NCBI RefSeq assembly: GCF_050948175.1 | Contig: NC_135209.1 | Location: 5,270,001-5,334,000 of the forward strand | Direction of reading: 5' to 3' | DNA from: Xylocopa sonorina | Taxonomy: Eukaryota > Arthropoda > Insecta > Hymenoptera > Apidae | Length of the DNA: 64,000 bases | Shown: in pieces, positions 27,100 through 40,500 of the stretch | How positions within the stretch are numbered: the first letter of the stretch is position 1 | Layout of the letters: each line of letters opens with the position of its first letter | Program-made: the position numbers and the translations under genes | The notes under the pieces: model-generated | Told to the model about the DNA's origin: nothing | The model's database searches: none | What the model saw: only the letters and a program-made list of their open reading frames with translations

Positions 27100-28328
27100 T
27101 TGAAACACGTTATCATCGACGCGCCCCTTTTATTATCCGGGCACTAGGAAAATATAATTAGGATATGAATTATTTTATCGATGTATCGGATAATTTAATT
27201 GACGATTTATAAACATTTCATTAATCCTGTTATACAAATTGGAAACGATCGCGATATATGTTTCGAAAGAATTATTGCGCGGAGAACGCGAACATTGGAA
27301 ACAGTAGTGGAACTAGTCTCGCAATGAATCCTTTACAGTATCGAAACCTGTGTAGAAACTCGGGAACTTCTACCTTACCTCTAAGCCGTAACCAGTGAGG
27401 TTCCATAAAATCAGGGTCTGATACAGAGAAAGTATACTTTTCCCTGGATTCCCAAGGTCTAATCTCCTGTTGCACGACGCGGGCCAGGGATCTCAATCCG
27501 AAAGGAAAGAACGAACTTCCTTTCCCTTCGTATTCCCCAAAGGAGTCGTTTCTGTTCGTTTACTTCGCCCCCTCCCCTCGACCCCTCTTAGCTGCCCGTA
27601 ATTCATTTCCTTGGCATCGCTCATGATTCCTACCGGAGATCTGACGGCGTCCGCTTCCGGCACGCTCGCCATTTTATCTCTATTTTATACTTTGTTTCCC
27701 TCCGCGGCGACGCGAGTGTTTGCTTGAAAAAAATCCCCAGACGCCGCCCGTTAATCTTCCCTTATCTTATTTGGAACTAACGAGCGGCTAAACTTTCAGG
27801 GTGATGGAGAAATTTGTACTTTAATTATTCTTTGTTTATAGCGCGATACGCTCGTCGCGAAGTATACGTCGGAACGCTCATAAAAAATCACTTCTTCGTG
27901 ACCATTTTCCACACTTGCGTCGCGTTCAAAAATTCTTGCCTCCCGACTGAACTGGCCGCCGCTACACCCCCATCGTTTCACCGCGAAGAAATACCAAATA
28001 CATCGGAACATCAGAACCCTCCAATAACCTAGGCAAATTATCTTCATAAATCATTCGAGCGAGCCATAAGTTTGGCCTCGCATTTCCCAGTGAGAGTGGA
28101 TGCCCCACCGTCTCGCCAACGTATAAGTGGCGCGATCCTCGAAGGGTAGCCAGGTAGAGGATCGCAGTAAACGCGCGGAGGATTCTACAGCCAAGTTGGA
28201 CCGCTGAAAAATTAACAAACACAAAGAACGGGGACGATCTCATCTTAATGGCCGCTGCAATATTCATCGGTCGAACGAGGCGAATGCCCACCCCTTCCGG
28301 TTCCCATCAGCAGAAACTGTCGCTGGGT

Positions 28329-28334
28329 CTTTCC

Positions 28335-28370
<36 letters not shown>
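28329..28370. repeat. (TC)n microsatellite
   Basis: Pure TC from about 28342 to 28367 with impure flanks. Confidence 0.9.
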
Positions 28371-28372
<2 letters not shown>

Positions 28373-28967
28373 GCCAGATCGCCAGGATCGCCTGGGTGGC
28401 GGTGGCTCGAGGAAACCGGAATTCGAGAGGTTGGCTAGACGGAACTCTCGTTTTTTATTCCAACGGGATATTCTTTCACCGCGCGGAGACAGAAGTAATA
28501 TTTCATAGTCAGCGGCGTAAATAGAGGGAAAAGGGAGAGAACCCTGGGCGGGAGTAGGTGGGACGCGTTCCCACCGAGGCAACGAAATTGAAGGTGGCCT
28601 ATAACTCACGAAGGCAACGTCTTTTACCGAACCGTTCCGATGCAAAGTGCTTTTAAACGCGGCCACACCACCTACCCCTTCGACCAGCCCCTGCTTCGTC
28701 TCTTCCAGCTGCTATCTCCGATGAAAAATTTCGTGTCATCGATGATAGAAGTCCAGTGTTTCGCGATTGAAACAGGAACGAATCGGCTGGGGCTTCCGAG
28801 GAATTTCAGATGATGGAACAAGGGTTTTAGAACGATGGAAAAGTTGAACGAATGGTGGCGCGATTTATTATATCGTACATGATCGCACGTAGCACGCGTT
28901 TTGCTTAATTCGTATACTTTCGTGCGACGAATTGCATAATATGAATTGCACCACTCATAGATCAGTA

Positions 28968-28995
28968 ATACTTTTTGTTATTGTTACAGGTAAGG
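28968..28995 (+). other. Candidate recursive splice site (zero-length exon)
   Basis: A pyrimidine-rich stretch (CTTTTTGTTATTGTTACAG) runs directly into GTAAGG, with the acceptor AG at 28988-28989 and the donor GT at 28990-28991. This matches the ratchet-point layout known from long insect introns. The acceptor half could instead start an exon whose reading frame I cannot place. Confidence 0.4.
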
Positions 28996-31900
28996 AGCAG
29001 CAGCCATCCTTGACTGCAGAGACTGCTCCCGTTCCTTTGCATCCCCTTTCCTGTACAGACATACAGTTTAGAGTTACCGTCCTACTATTCCCTTCATTTC
29101 ATTTATTATTCCTTCACATAAATTCAACTATTAGTTAAGCGTAAATGCATGTCTGCGTGTATCGCAACCATTTGCAACGGTTTCAGGCTAGCAAACAGTG
29201 GTCCAAACCGCCGCAGTAGATTGTGGCGAGTTTAGTCAGACGCAAACTATTACTTAATTAACTGACTATTTATTTCCTACAATTAGTTTCCGCAACGATC
29301 AACAAAAACAAATGGATGCCATTACCTCTGTTTGCGAATGGCGATTGATTCGTTATCGCGTAAACATCGAGTAAATCTCTAACATGGCAATCATTCGCGA
29401 GAATAGACGGTATTAGCGAACGGATTACAAACTCGCAACTGCTTGTCGGTAGTAACGAGCATAGTTCACCTCGCTAACAAACTGATAGCTCCAAGGGACG
29501 CTACGATATCGAAGTACTTTTTGCAACCCTCCAATGCTACCCGTGAAACACATCGAAAATTGCTATCGAGTAATAAAGTGAGGAACAACGGTTTTTCCTG
29601 CGCGACAGCGCGTCAGTCGAACGAAACACGGGTGCTGTACAAAGTTCGGCTCGTTAACGCTGATAAAATCGTAAGAACGTGTATAAAAACACGGTGGAAG
29701 AGGCGCGACAGGCCGCGTATCTGCACCCTGCTCGCGTATTTCTTCCCTCGTCGATTATCTTCCATCGTATTTCTTGCGGCGCGGTTGCCGCTCGTTCTGA
29801 CCGTTTACGGCCGAAACAACCGTGAAAATTATTATCGGCCATTCGTTTCATCGAGGCTCGTAAAAGTTGCTCAAAAAGTGTCATGAATCTCGGGAAGCCC
29901 CGTCAGGGAAAGGGAAGAAAAAAAAGAGAACATCGAACGGAGAGGGTGGCGATTGCGGTGCAGGGGGTGGTGCTGTTTCAGGGCAGATTGAAAATTCTTT
30001 TATTTACGACCAGCCATCGATTCCTCGATGACGAAGATAAAACGCGACGCAGCCACCGAATTTCTAATAGACGGCTATCCGCGTTTCGAGATCGCTTCAA
30101 CCGTTCCAACGCGATCAAAGCGAACGTGCAGATGTTCTTTTAGCTCGTTCAATATTTGCCTTCTATTTCGCGAACGAATGATTTTTTCATTTGAACTGCT
30201 ATCAAAAATTCCTTCTCTAACGAGCTAATGGTCAACCCACTCTCCTTCGACAGGATTTCGAACGCGTTCGCACCCAACAGCGATGTTTCCCTCGATTATC
30301 TCCCTCGCACGCCCCTTCTCTTCCGCTCGTCGAATTTCTCTGTCCAACCCTCTCCACCCTCCGCGCAGCTAAACAGCATTCTTTTTCCCTCGACCGTTCC
30401 CGGCGCATTCAGAGATTAAACCGGCGCACGGCCACTCTCCCCGTCGTTCTCATCCCTTATCCAACGCGGCCCTCGGCATAAATCAGCGGAACGACGACGC
30501 GTCCATTACACGGACGCTTCAGCGTTCCCCGGTCGCCAAATCATTTCGCGTGCATTCCGATGGCGTGGAACGCGAACGTAGGCATATCAAAATCGATACC
30601 AAGCATTCAGCCGTGACAGAGGCGCGCGTGAAACGCAGCGGATCCCGGAAGTAATGAGAAAAGTGTTGAAGCTCGTCGGTGCACCCTCGTCACGACCTTT
30701 TCGCGGGCCTCTAACGAGAGAAAGGACATTGTTCTGTTCCGTCGTCTCGTCGAAACAGTCTCGCGGATGTGCTGCCTCGTCGTCGCCTTCTATAACGGTC
30801 CCTGGGACGGGGTAGGGGAAAGGGTTGCCAGAAGGGTCGCGCGAAGGGACGTGAGCCGCATAGGGGCGAAACGAAAGGCGATTCCACGCGTCATTTCACG
30901 ATTTACGGGGGACACGGCAGTTTGCTGTGCATTGTCGAGTCGATTTGCGTGGCGATGGCGCGTACAGCTCGACCGTGACGTGTGGACGGTCTGCGACGAA
31001 CTGAATTGCGACTAAAGCGACGGATTCATTCTTCTTTGGATGGGGTGTGGGACTCTGCGAGTGCAGTTCCGTGCGAAGTAACCGCTTTCATTGATATCGA
31101 TGTCTTCCTTCTTCTCAGCTGAAGTCGAGTTCGATGGATCGTATTCTTCTTTGGTATTTTGAAGAAATTTGGTTATCGTTCGATAGCTCGCGTTATTACG
31201 CATTCTCAGCCAAACCTTCGTATCCCTACTATTTTCTCATCAAATCACCCCGATACTCTCCATTCGAGCAGCCAACCCTGTCCGTTTCGTTTAAAAGCCC
31301 GCGCGCTCCCCATCGCGCCCAAGGAATTCCAACTGCTCTGTTATTTCGCTCGAATAAAGAGCACGAACGAGGTTAAAGGGCGAAGCTGGAGCCGCTGAGA
31401 AAGGGGCACACGGGGTAATTCCCCCAGCTGCGCATCGGTTGGGCCCGCGCGATCACCTACCGTTTCATCCCCTTTCGTCGATACAACGCGTCCCACCGTA
31501 GCCAAGGATCGGTGAGGGAAATTTCCTTGTTCGTTTCATTACCCCTTATCGCGCATTCCTGGACGAAAACGTGCCCATTCTCGGGAATGTCAATTACGAG
31601 GCACTCCCGGGAGCTGATAGCTAGGTAGCGTGAAAAGTAATATCCGCGGACAATCTTGCTCGTTCTCGCGAGCATTTACCCGGGGAACGTTTCATAGAGC
31701 GGGCCGCTAGTATTTCACGGGGCTGCTGATACGTTGCTCGCGTACCGTCGAGGACGGTTCACGAAGGGAAAGCCTGGGGACGACCGCGTCGAGCACGGTT
31801 ATCGAGCCGCAGGACCGCCACCACCCCCCCGTGAAATCTGTTGCTTTCTTCGTCCCCCACACCAGTATCTCGTCTCGAGTTTTAAAGCCGCTCGTATTTC

Positions 31901-34900
31901 AAGCACCGCGTTTTGCCCGGGCGAAATTATAAGTTTCAGATAAGGGCGGGAGCGTGTTCGAGTCGAGCTCGAGTATTGGGACGAAGACACGAACCAGCTA
32001 GGGAAACTTTGGCAAGTTTATGGCGTATGTGGGCGTGCGTATCTCCCTCGAGTTGCCCGGATTGACCCGGAGTTTAAAGCGATCGAGCTTTTGAAATTAT
32101 GGATCTTCTGGTTGATAGTTTATCGACGTCGCTTGTGTTTCTTTAATACTAAGTGCAGATTTATCAGTTGTTAGAGGAGAATTTTGTACGGAAGTTGCGA
32201 TGAGTCTCTATCGCGGCTTCGAACCCATCATTATCTCTCTGCGCTGCATATGCTACTACTATTACCATTACTATTGACCCTATTACTGTTGAATTCTACG
32301 CTACTGTTAATTTGATGTTCCGCAATCTGATACATCTCTAATGCACCATCTCACCCCGTCCTACAATCACAACTCACCGACTGAGAATTACTTGTACGCA
32401 GAGCTGAAATAACATTTTCCACGTTTCTCAAAGAGAAAATTGTTATTTTCGAAATACAAAAATTGGCAGGAATATCACATTTTCATCTGCACGAGAGGCA
32501 GAATGGTAACGCTAATCAAGTACCACTCCTTGCCATCCCTATCATACTCTCTTCCATCGAGTATCAGACCTACGTGGCACGCGGTGTCAGACGCAGTCGA
32601 ACGATTCCCATTAACGGGAGATTCACAATGCTGGCAGTGGCCGTCTCGCGGATGATAAATGCTCGAACGTATTTAGCCTCATTACTGGCAATTTGTTACC
32701 TCGCGTATTGCCGTGCCAGTGAACTGGCATCGAGCTTGCATGTCGGCTAAGTCGACCCCGTATTTCAGGTTCTTGCGGCACCGCAAAAATTTGCCCACTT
32801 AACTCGCGAACACACGCGCCAGCGTGCCGTAAAATCGTTAGTTTATTCAAACTATTATTTCGTCTTGTACTTCTGTCCCAGCTAGCAGCGAGAAAATTCG
32901 CTGGGGGCGTGGAAATTCCGAGTCCGATCGGGCTAAACCGAAATCGCGACTGCAAAATCGTGGAACAGCCTTGGCTCGCGACAGTTAGTTCCAGTTACGA
33001 AGCACGTTAACCGATGAGCCACCAAGTCACCGCTGGTACACGTGCAACGCATTTAGCTTCGCCCGCTCGATCCGAGATTATGATGTACAGTCTGCGCCGT
33101 AATACCGGATTAAAATGTAACACGTTACTGCGAAACCATATACGGAAATCTCGACCGCGTTAAAGCGGCTACTCGGCTATTAGAACTCGATTATGTATTT
33201 CCCGCATAAACAGTCGGGGTCTCACCCTCCCTCGTTATCGAAATGATTAGGTGGCGAATAATCTTGATTATTTGTACCGGATGAGAATACCAGCTCGCTC
33301 GAAAATTTCAGTAAATCCTTATTGTATTCATTCTCGATGATAACGCCACGTTCGCACCCCCCTTAATCACCAAACAATCAGCGACGTTCCACGAACGATA
33401 CCACCGAAAGAGGAAAACGTACGAGCGGCAGGAGCATAGGTGCCGGATTACAAATGACTGTGCAACCTCTGGGAACGCGATCGTAATTTAACATCAGCCG
33501 CGAAAAACGTAAAACCTCCGCGCGACCCACATCCGCGCACCCCAGCGCACGGATCTCTAATCTAATTTCCATCCCCGCTTACGTCCGATTACTTCGAGCC
33601 TCGTCTTTCGAACTGGACCCAAGCCAGTAACCCAGAATCGCGTATCGGATGCCCTCATGGCGATATTAGCGTCCGTCACCCTTTGACGTGGCCCGCCAAC
33701 TTTTTCAACGCGAACGGGAGAAACCGTCCAAGTGGGGACCAGCAGCCGCGCGTGCAGACGCGTCGATTCCATCGACTTCCGGGTGTGGTTCACGGCTTAC
33801 CCGTCCTATCGTCAAAGGGCAAAGGCTGTCGTTAAAGTTCGCCCACGTCGTTTTACGACAACCTCCGTGATCCTGTCGCCTATGAATATTTATCAAGGCG
33901 CAGGGCGTTGTAGGGCGTTTCTGTTCACGGTTCGACTAATTCGGTATTGCCAGCCGATGTGTCGTACAGGGAGAATGAGCAATGGAATCAGGGTTAGTTT
34001 GGCTACCGCGGTGCTCTCGTGGCGAACTCGTTACGAGCGAAACAAATAGTTGTAATAGCCACCAGCTACCTCGACTCGGTGGTGCAACTTACAAATTGAC
34101 GTTCGCGTGGTAACCAAAAAATGTTTGCGACCGCATAACACGCGGGGTATAAATTAATTCTGACTGCGAGAGCTTTTCGCAGGGTGGACGCGACGCGGCG
34201 GGTAAAATCGGCCGGGCTGCGTCGTCGTTATTAACTTTAATCAAGTTTAGAGTTATCTGCTGTTCAACGTACGTGAATAATTCATGGCCCCGTGCGCGGC
34301 CATTAATTATTACTTGATAACCGTGTTCCGATCTTAACCTGCTACGCTGGATGCCCGGCAGGCTTTCGAACAGTTAATGGAACCCTTCGAAAGAGCACGC
34401 CACGGCGGGAAAAGAAGGGAAGAAAAAGAATGTGGGAAGGGGAGAGTGTAAATGCAATTCCCGGGGGTTGAAAAATCGCCGGGCGAGAAGCGAGGCAAAG
34501 TTTCCAGTGGTCGGTTAGAGGAAGGGTAAAACGAGGAGGAAGTGTTGCAATGCCGGTTGGCCTTGAATTTGCCTGATGTTCCGGAACAGCTCAATCGAAC
34601 CGTAAAGGATCTATATCATTAATCCTGCAGCCGTGGCCGCGGGTCGATACCCTGGTTTCCAGTTTCGACTAATAGAGACAGGTTTATCACTGTCTTGACA
34701 CTTTCATCGGACTTAATCGCCGGAACTACCGACTCGCCTGATACATCTGTTTCATTTAATTGACCCGGCATCCGCGTAATCTTTTCGCCTTTCCTTAAGT
34801 CGAGTCTTTGCTAATAAATTGAATGTTTTTAGATCGAGCCATCATCGAGTTCGAGAAGAGTGTAGATAAAGAGGACGAGGCTGTTGCACCTTCTGATATA

Positions 34901-37163
34901 AGACTTAACTGCTCGTCGCCTCGCTTAATGCTTCATCAACATCTCGTCTACAGAAATCCCCCTCACTGAGATAAGCTAAGCTGTCTTCGGGAACTCCATT
35001 TACTCGCCAAGTCTTTTCGAAATTTTCTTCAATCTACGATAGATTACAACTAAAAACTGTCGCTCGATGAAGTTCTACGGATAACACGAGATTGCCAAAC
35101 AACTGAAAAATATGTCGACGTGTAAAATAACTTCCTTGGAAAGAATGAAGAAACCTTCTAGAGGTAGTGCCTGGTGGATTGGCACGTTGGGTCGACGGCG
35201 TTTTCTTCAACGAGCCTTTTCAATTTTCAATATCTCGAGTATCGAGGCTGATAGAGGGCCGCGAAAGAAACCCTCGCAGCCCCCATTCTATTAGGAACTC
35301 GCCCCTAATCTTCCTCCGTACGAGAGGTCGAACTACAAGGACCTGTATTATCGTAGTGGAAGGTCGGCGACGATGGAAGCAGCGACGTGGAGGTGGAAAA
35401 GAAAAAAAAGAGCGAGGGAACGGAGGCAACAGGATGTCGGTTAATGGACTTTCCACTTCACGAACCGTTCACTCGCAGCAGTTGCTGATTCAGCGGTGAA
35501 ATTACGTCAGGATCCATCGTTGGGAGGAACACTCGCAGGTGTCGCAATCCTTCTTCGAATCCGATTCCGCTTATTTACAGCGCGGCTTGATCATTGGCGG
35601 TTCGTTCAGAGGAACGTGACACATCGCAATTGCCTGGTGGTTAGAAGAATCAAAAAATATTCCACGCGTAGAATTGTGTGTATGAAAATTCGCCAATGGT
35701 TTGAAACAGAAGATAAATAACGTAGATGAAGAAGGATATCGAGGAAAGAGTGAAATAGATGAAACGAAGGACTCTCGACACGCTAGTGTCGTCGATCGAT
35801 GGCCAGACTGATTGACAAATAGTTCTCCGTGTTCAGAATCATCGTCTCGATTCTATTCTCGTATTTCAGCCCCGTTCGTTTTTCACATAAATGTATATCC
35901 TTTCACAAGCCTGGTAAAACTGCGCTAAATATGAACCGTGCAATTTCTGCACGATCGAGTAAATACGACCGATTAAGTTGGCCGATAGAGCGACGATGAT
36001 TCCTCCAGCCGCTTCAAAGGGCCAGTTTTTGCTGCTGCGAGAATTGCTGGTGGCTGTTCGAGGTGGACGATTTAAAACGATTCAGGCCAAAAAAAGGAGG
36101 TTTGTCCCGGAATTCGATTCCACCGACTCGCCTTATTCTTTCTACATACCTTCCCCTCTCGCTTGCTCGCTTCCTTCCTTATCCAGCCACGCCACCCTTT
36201 GTCCAGCCACCAAGCGATCGCAGCGTGTGTTATTTTCACGAACAACAAACGTGGCTTCGGCAGCGAAGACGAATGCTCGGAAAATGGCGCAGCAGGAAAT
36301 AGAAGGAGCCAAAAACAACGAGCAGCTAAATCTTCCATGCGATGGTTGGGCCCGATCGATGCGACGATACAGTCCTCCCGCTGCTGTCGTTGATCAAAAA
36401 TTGCTATAAATTAATTCTCGTTCGGTTCGTTTCATTTTGTTAGTCCTTCGCTTCGTTCAGCTTTTACCCTACCTTTCGATTAATCCGAGTTCGAGGTAAA
36501 AATTACCGCTGTTCAAATATTAGTTGGTCGGTGGTGGTCGTCGGCGAGCACTTGCTTTACTCTCCGCGGGAAGTGGACGAATAAAAAATTGAAGGAACGG
36601 TCCATATCAAACAATTGCACAAACTTTGCGTAAAAAACTAGATTAAACGGTGCATTAAGGGAGAGAGGAGTCGTCGATTCGGCCTGAGGGAAAATAATTA
36701 CGCGGACTGTTGGTTTTTCCTTCTCCCCAGGTGTTTTTGTTTAAAGCGAGAGCTCGAGAGCACGGAAAGATTGGACAAGAAGAAGCGATTCCCTTGGCAA
36801 ACTTTAATTATTAATTCTTCTGGCGTAACGTCAAGTTCGTTGAGGCTTACAAGAGCCTTATAATGGAGTCTAATAAAGGAGTTCCTCGGAGGGAAGAAAG
36901 AAATTCGATGGAGGAGAATTTTGTTGATATCCTGCTAGGGTTTCTTTTTCAAAGATCGCCTGGCCTTTTTGAATCGTAGAATATTCTAATGTACAAAGGT
37001 CTCGTCTCGTCTATTGTGCTCGAAGCAATTTCTGAACATCATTATCCTCAAAGCATTCATCTTTCGTTCTTACACAACGCCCCGCCCTGCGAATTCTTTG
37101 TATGTGAATTCTTAATGTAATAAATACATTATCCTCCTCGTTCGCTCTCGAGTTTCTCGCAGT

Positions 37164-37169
37164 TTTATT
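37164..37169 (-). promoter_or_regulatory. Polyadenylation signal AATAAA
   Basis: A canonical AATAAA on the minus strand, 20 nt downstream of the TGA of the five-exon gene. It implies a very short 3' untranslated region of about 40 nt. The motif is common in AT-rich DNA, so position and strand are the support. Confidence 0.5.
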
Positions 37170-37188
37170 CGCCATCGGCATCAAGTTT

Positions 37189-37568
37189 TCACGTAAGGTT
37201 CATTAATTGCCCGAACGATTTATCGGCCGTTCTATTAGAGCCGTCCAATGAAAGGCCGTACAGTTTCGATTTTCTCGTGTAAGCCACGTCAGATTTCTCT
37301 GATATATCTCGCAGATGAAAGCACGTGGCCGCGGGGATGTAGGAAGACATATAGTCGTACAACGCCATTTTCGGAAGTTTCTCGCTGATCCGTTCGCGAA
37401 TGGTCGGATACAATTTCATATGACCTCGTTCGTGAGATGAACTCACGAACGACCATGGCAAACGACGATGGAGCGTTGTGTAGGTGTTACGACTGAAGGG
37501 TGGCCGGTAGACACCCAACAGCACCTTGCGCATCCCTCCATTACCCGCAATGCCGAGGATACTTCTAC
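37189..37568 (-). CDS. Coding exon 5 (terminal exon with stop)
   Basis: The acceptor TTCTGTGCAG precedes 37568, and the exon supplies GT to finish the Arg353 codon. It encodes residues 354-478, starting RSILGIAGNGG and ending near SFGQLMNLT before a TGA at 37189-37191. The segment is basic, with many Ser, Tyr and Arg. A perfect 11-bp inverted repeat with a 5-nt spacer (37426-37436 / 37442-37452) lies within the coding sequence around the SSSHERG residues. An AATAAA on the same strand lies just beyond the stop. No family was recognised. Confidence 0.85.
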
Positions 37569-40500
37569 CTGCACAGAATCATATCAAATCACGTCATTGT
37601 CTATATTGTTATTTTATTGTTAGCAACATTAACTAGCTACGTACGCTGTTGATAACCACTTGCCAGGAATAATAGAATTACAGTAGGACAATAATCACCT
37701 GTGTGCTCGTGATAATCGGTTGCTAGGAGTATTGGTCTTCCACCTAATGGAATTATCCTAACAGCCTATTATCGTGTGCGCGTGCAGCGCGCTGGCAAAT
37801 TGAAGTTTCTCGATTCACAACATTTCTCTCAAGACGATTTAATTAAAACACGCGACGCGCTGCGATCACGAAAAACACTACGAGCAACGGTATAGAGCAA
37901 AGGCAAACCAATAGTAGCGAGTAGGGACGTACGGTTGTGGTCGATGGACAGGAAATCCTCTGGCAATTGGAACTGTTCGTCGAGCAGCATGTCGCGGCTG
38001 AAAATCTTGAGCTCGGTCAGCGCCCAGATAACCGCGATATTAACAAACGTGTGAACGTCCGTATCGATTTTCGCGCCCATCAGTGTCAACGTAACTTCCT
38101 CGCAGACGGTTTCGAGGACCACGGAACTGATTAGAACATCCTCGTCGTCTCGATCCCGCGATAACCGTCTGATCGACTCAGAAATGTGCTCCTTCGCCTC
38201 CATCAACGTTCTCCCTGGCTCTGTGAGCTTCTGTTTCCTGGTCCATTCGTCGCGAGCTGCTTTCAAATCGAACTTTCCACGCGGGACCACCCTGCGATCA
38301 TTTTTGTCCCTCGTTTCGCTTCCATTCCATTTTAGTGGCAATTAAAAAGCTCGCTACACCGCGACGGGGAATGCGAGTCGGGTCAGCTCTTTTGATAATG
38401 AACCCCCCTTCGCGGGCATTGCTACGACGCTTAAAAAATTTACGAGCCTTGCTTTTTACGCGGGCAAGAAAAAATGGGGGGAACGCGGCAGAAAGAATGG
38501 CGCGCGAGAAATTTGAATAATTTATTTCCTCGACCGTTCTTCCGTGGACGTTCTCGAAATAAATTTTCGTTAATTTCGAGAACGCGAAGAGGACACCGCG
38601 GAGAAAACACTAGCGTGCAGTGGACGCGCGCGTTCGTGGTTTGGGTTCTGATTAATAGCAACCGATTCGTCAAAAGACTCGCTCGAAAGTAGGAAAGAAG
38701 AGGAGAGATGATAGATCGGTAACGCAAAATTAAAACAATTGCAGGAGTAAAATGATACGAACCTAACAGGCGATCGCGGTCTCCTGGGTATACTCGTCAC
38801 CGTGTAATCGACTTCCTTGTCAGCACGCTTGAAACATCTAGGTCTGGGCATCTGATTGTAGGGTAAATATCTGAAAGAAATTGAATCAGAAATTGGCGAT
38901 TTTATTCGAAAGTTACACGTAAACGAACGAATTCGGGGAGGGAAAGTACGAGTGTCTGACCATTCCTCGGTTGTACTACTTAAAACTACTCTGGAACTAG
39001 TGAAGCACCTCTGGCTCTTATTCGACTTAAACTTTGTTTAAAGAAATATTACGATCACGTTGTAATACTTAATAATAACCCAAGTTCGAGGAAACGAGTA
39101 CCTCTGACCATTACCGCCTTGTACTACTTGCCCCAAGCAAACTTCACCATCAAAGTCGTTGGAGCTTAAATTTCTATCGTTTGTTCTGAAACGACAGATG
39201 AACTCAGCACGCGTTAATTCGTCAAGGCTAATCGTTCGTCGCCAGGGAATTAAGCAAATATTAATTTCCGAAAGTAAACGCTAAACAATCGAACAACAGG
39301 GGGGCGAGTCTAGCTTATTTAGCAGGAATTCGAGCCGTGTAATTCGACCTGCTATTTACCCGCGTGAAACGAGATTGTCGGCTCGTGCGCCGCGGCAACC
39401 TCGAATAGGATTCCTATGCCATTTCGAAACGAGTATCCTCGACGTACGATGGGCACGTCGTTCGTTTAACGTCGGACGGTTCGAGGCGATCGTAGCCTAG
39501 GACTTTTTGGTAGGCGACGACTAAACGGAAATTGCGGGAAATGTAACTGGCGATAGCCTCGGTCAATTACGTGCTGGGTGACCGTTCGGAGACGGGGGCG
39601 GCGTCGCCTTTTCGCAGGTTCTCCGATCCTTTTGGTAGCTGGTGATTCGACGGAAATTGCTAGAAAAGTAGCCGTAACAGGATCGTCCAAGCTACTCGTC
39701 GGACAGACGAGACACAGCGGAGCTAAAATTTTATTCCGGATTGATCGCCTTTTAGATTTCCTTGCGTCCAATAACTCGAAAGTATCGATATCTTTTATTG
39801 TACACAAGATTTCTAGTGGGAGCATCATATTTGCGACGTTAGGAGGATTACGAAATAATAATAGAATAATAATAGATTTTTTAACAACTAAATATTAATT
39901 TGCTTAATAGATAGCTACAACGAGATAGCCAAAAATGAGAAATGAACGCATAGCAAGATAAATTTTTTTTTCATCTCGTTGCCAAGCGTTCCGCTTCTCT
40001 TATGCATAAAAGAGCGTTTAATTAATTAAGCTCGAGCTTTCAAACGGACGTGTAAGCTCGTTTCTGCGCGCTCCCTTTTCAATTTTGCTGAACGCTCGAG
40101 TATTCTGGTTTCGAAACGTACAAATCGACGGAAGAGGACGATGAACTAGGCTTGGGAATTATGAATTCAACGGATGACGCACGGATACAGTGGCATGCGG
40201 CGAATAACGCATCGCGAGCGATGTGGCGGCATAAAATATTGCCCATCAAATGTTTGCAAATCTATTCACGACCAATCTCGCGACGAAGCCGCCGCCATGT
40301 ATCGCTATGAAGGATTCGAAGTGTTGAAAAACACAGGGAACCGTATTTCCGACTGCAAGTGGAGTCTTGAAGGAAGAGAAAATAAATATGAACCTCGCAC
40401 TCACAATTTGTGAGATATATACGGATCCGCAGTATTCGAAGGAACCTCTTCAACGTCACTGATAGGAAGAAGACCTTCGCACATGTCTGACCAATGAAAC

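Larger units (their letters stand above)
1..37163. other. No supported gene: intergenic or long-intron DNA
   Basis: Every open frame here is short (at most about 157 codons). The frames have no recognisable domains, show Arg/Ser-rich compositions expected from CpG-rich non-coding DNA, and usually overlap equally long frames on the other strand. Contents seen are the repeats, palindromes, tRNA-like boxes, AACCGGTT pair and the candidate recursive splice site listed separately. Small exons of a large gene could be hidden here; I could not demonstrate any. Confidence 0.6.

Noticed and set aside
37937..38134. Plus-strand frame over coding exon 4
   Set aside because: Antisense shadow of the minus-strand exon.
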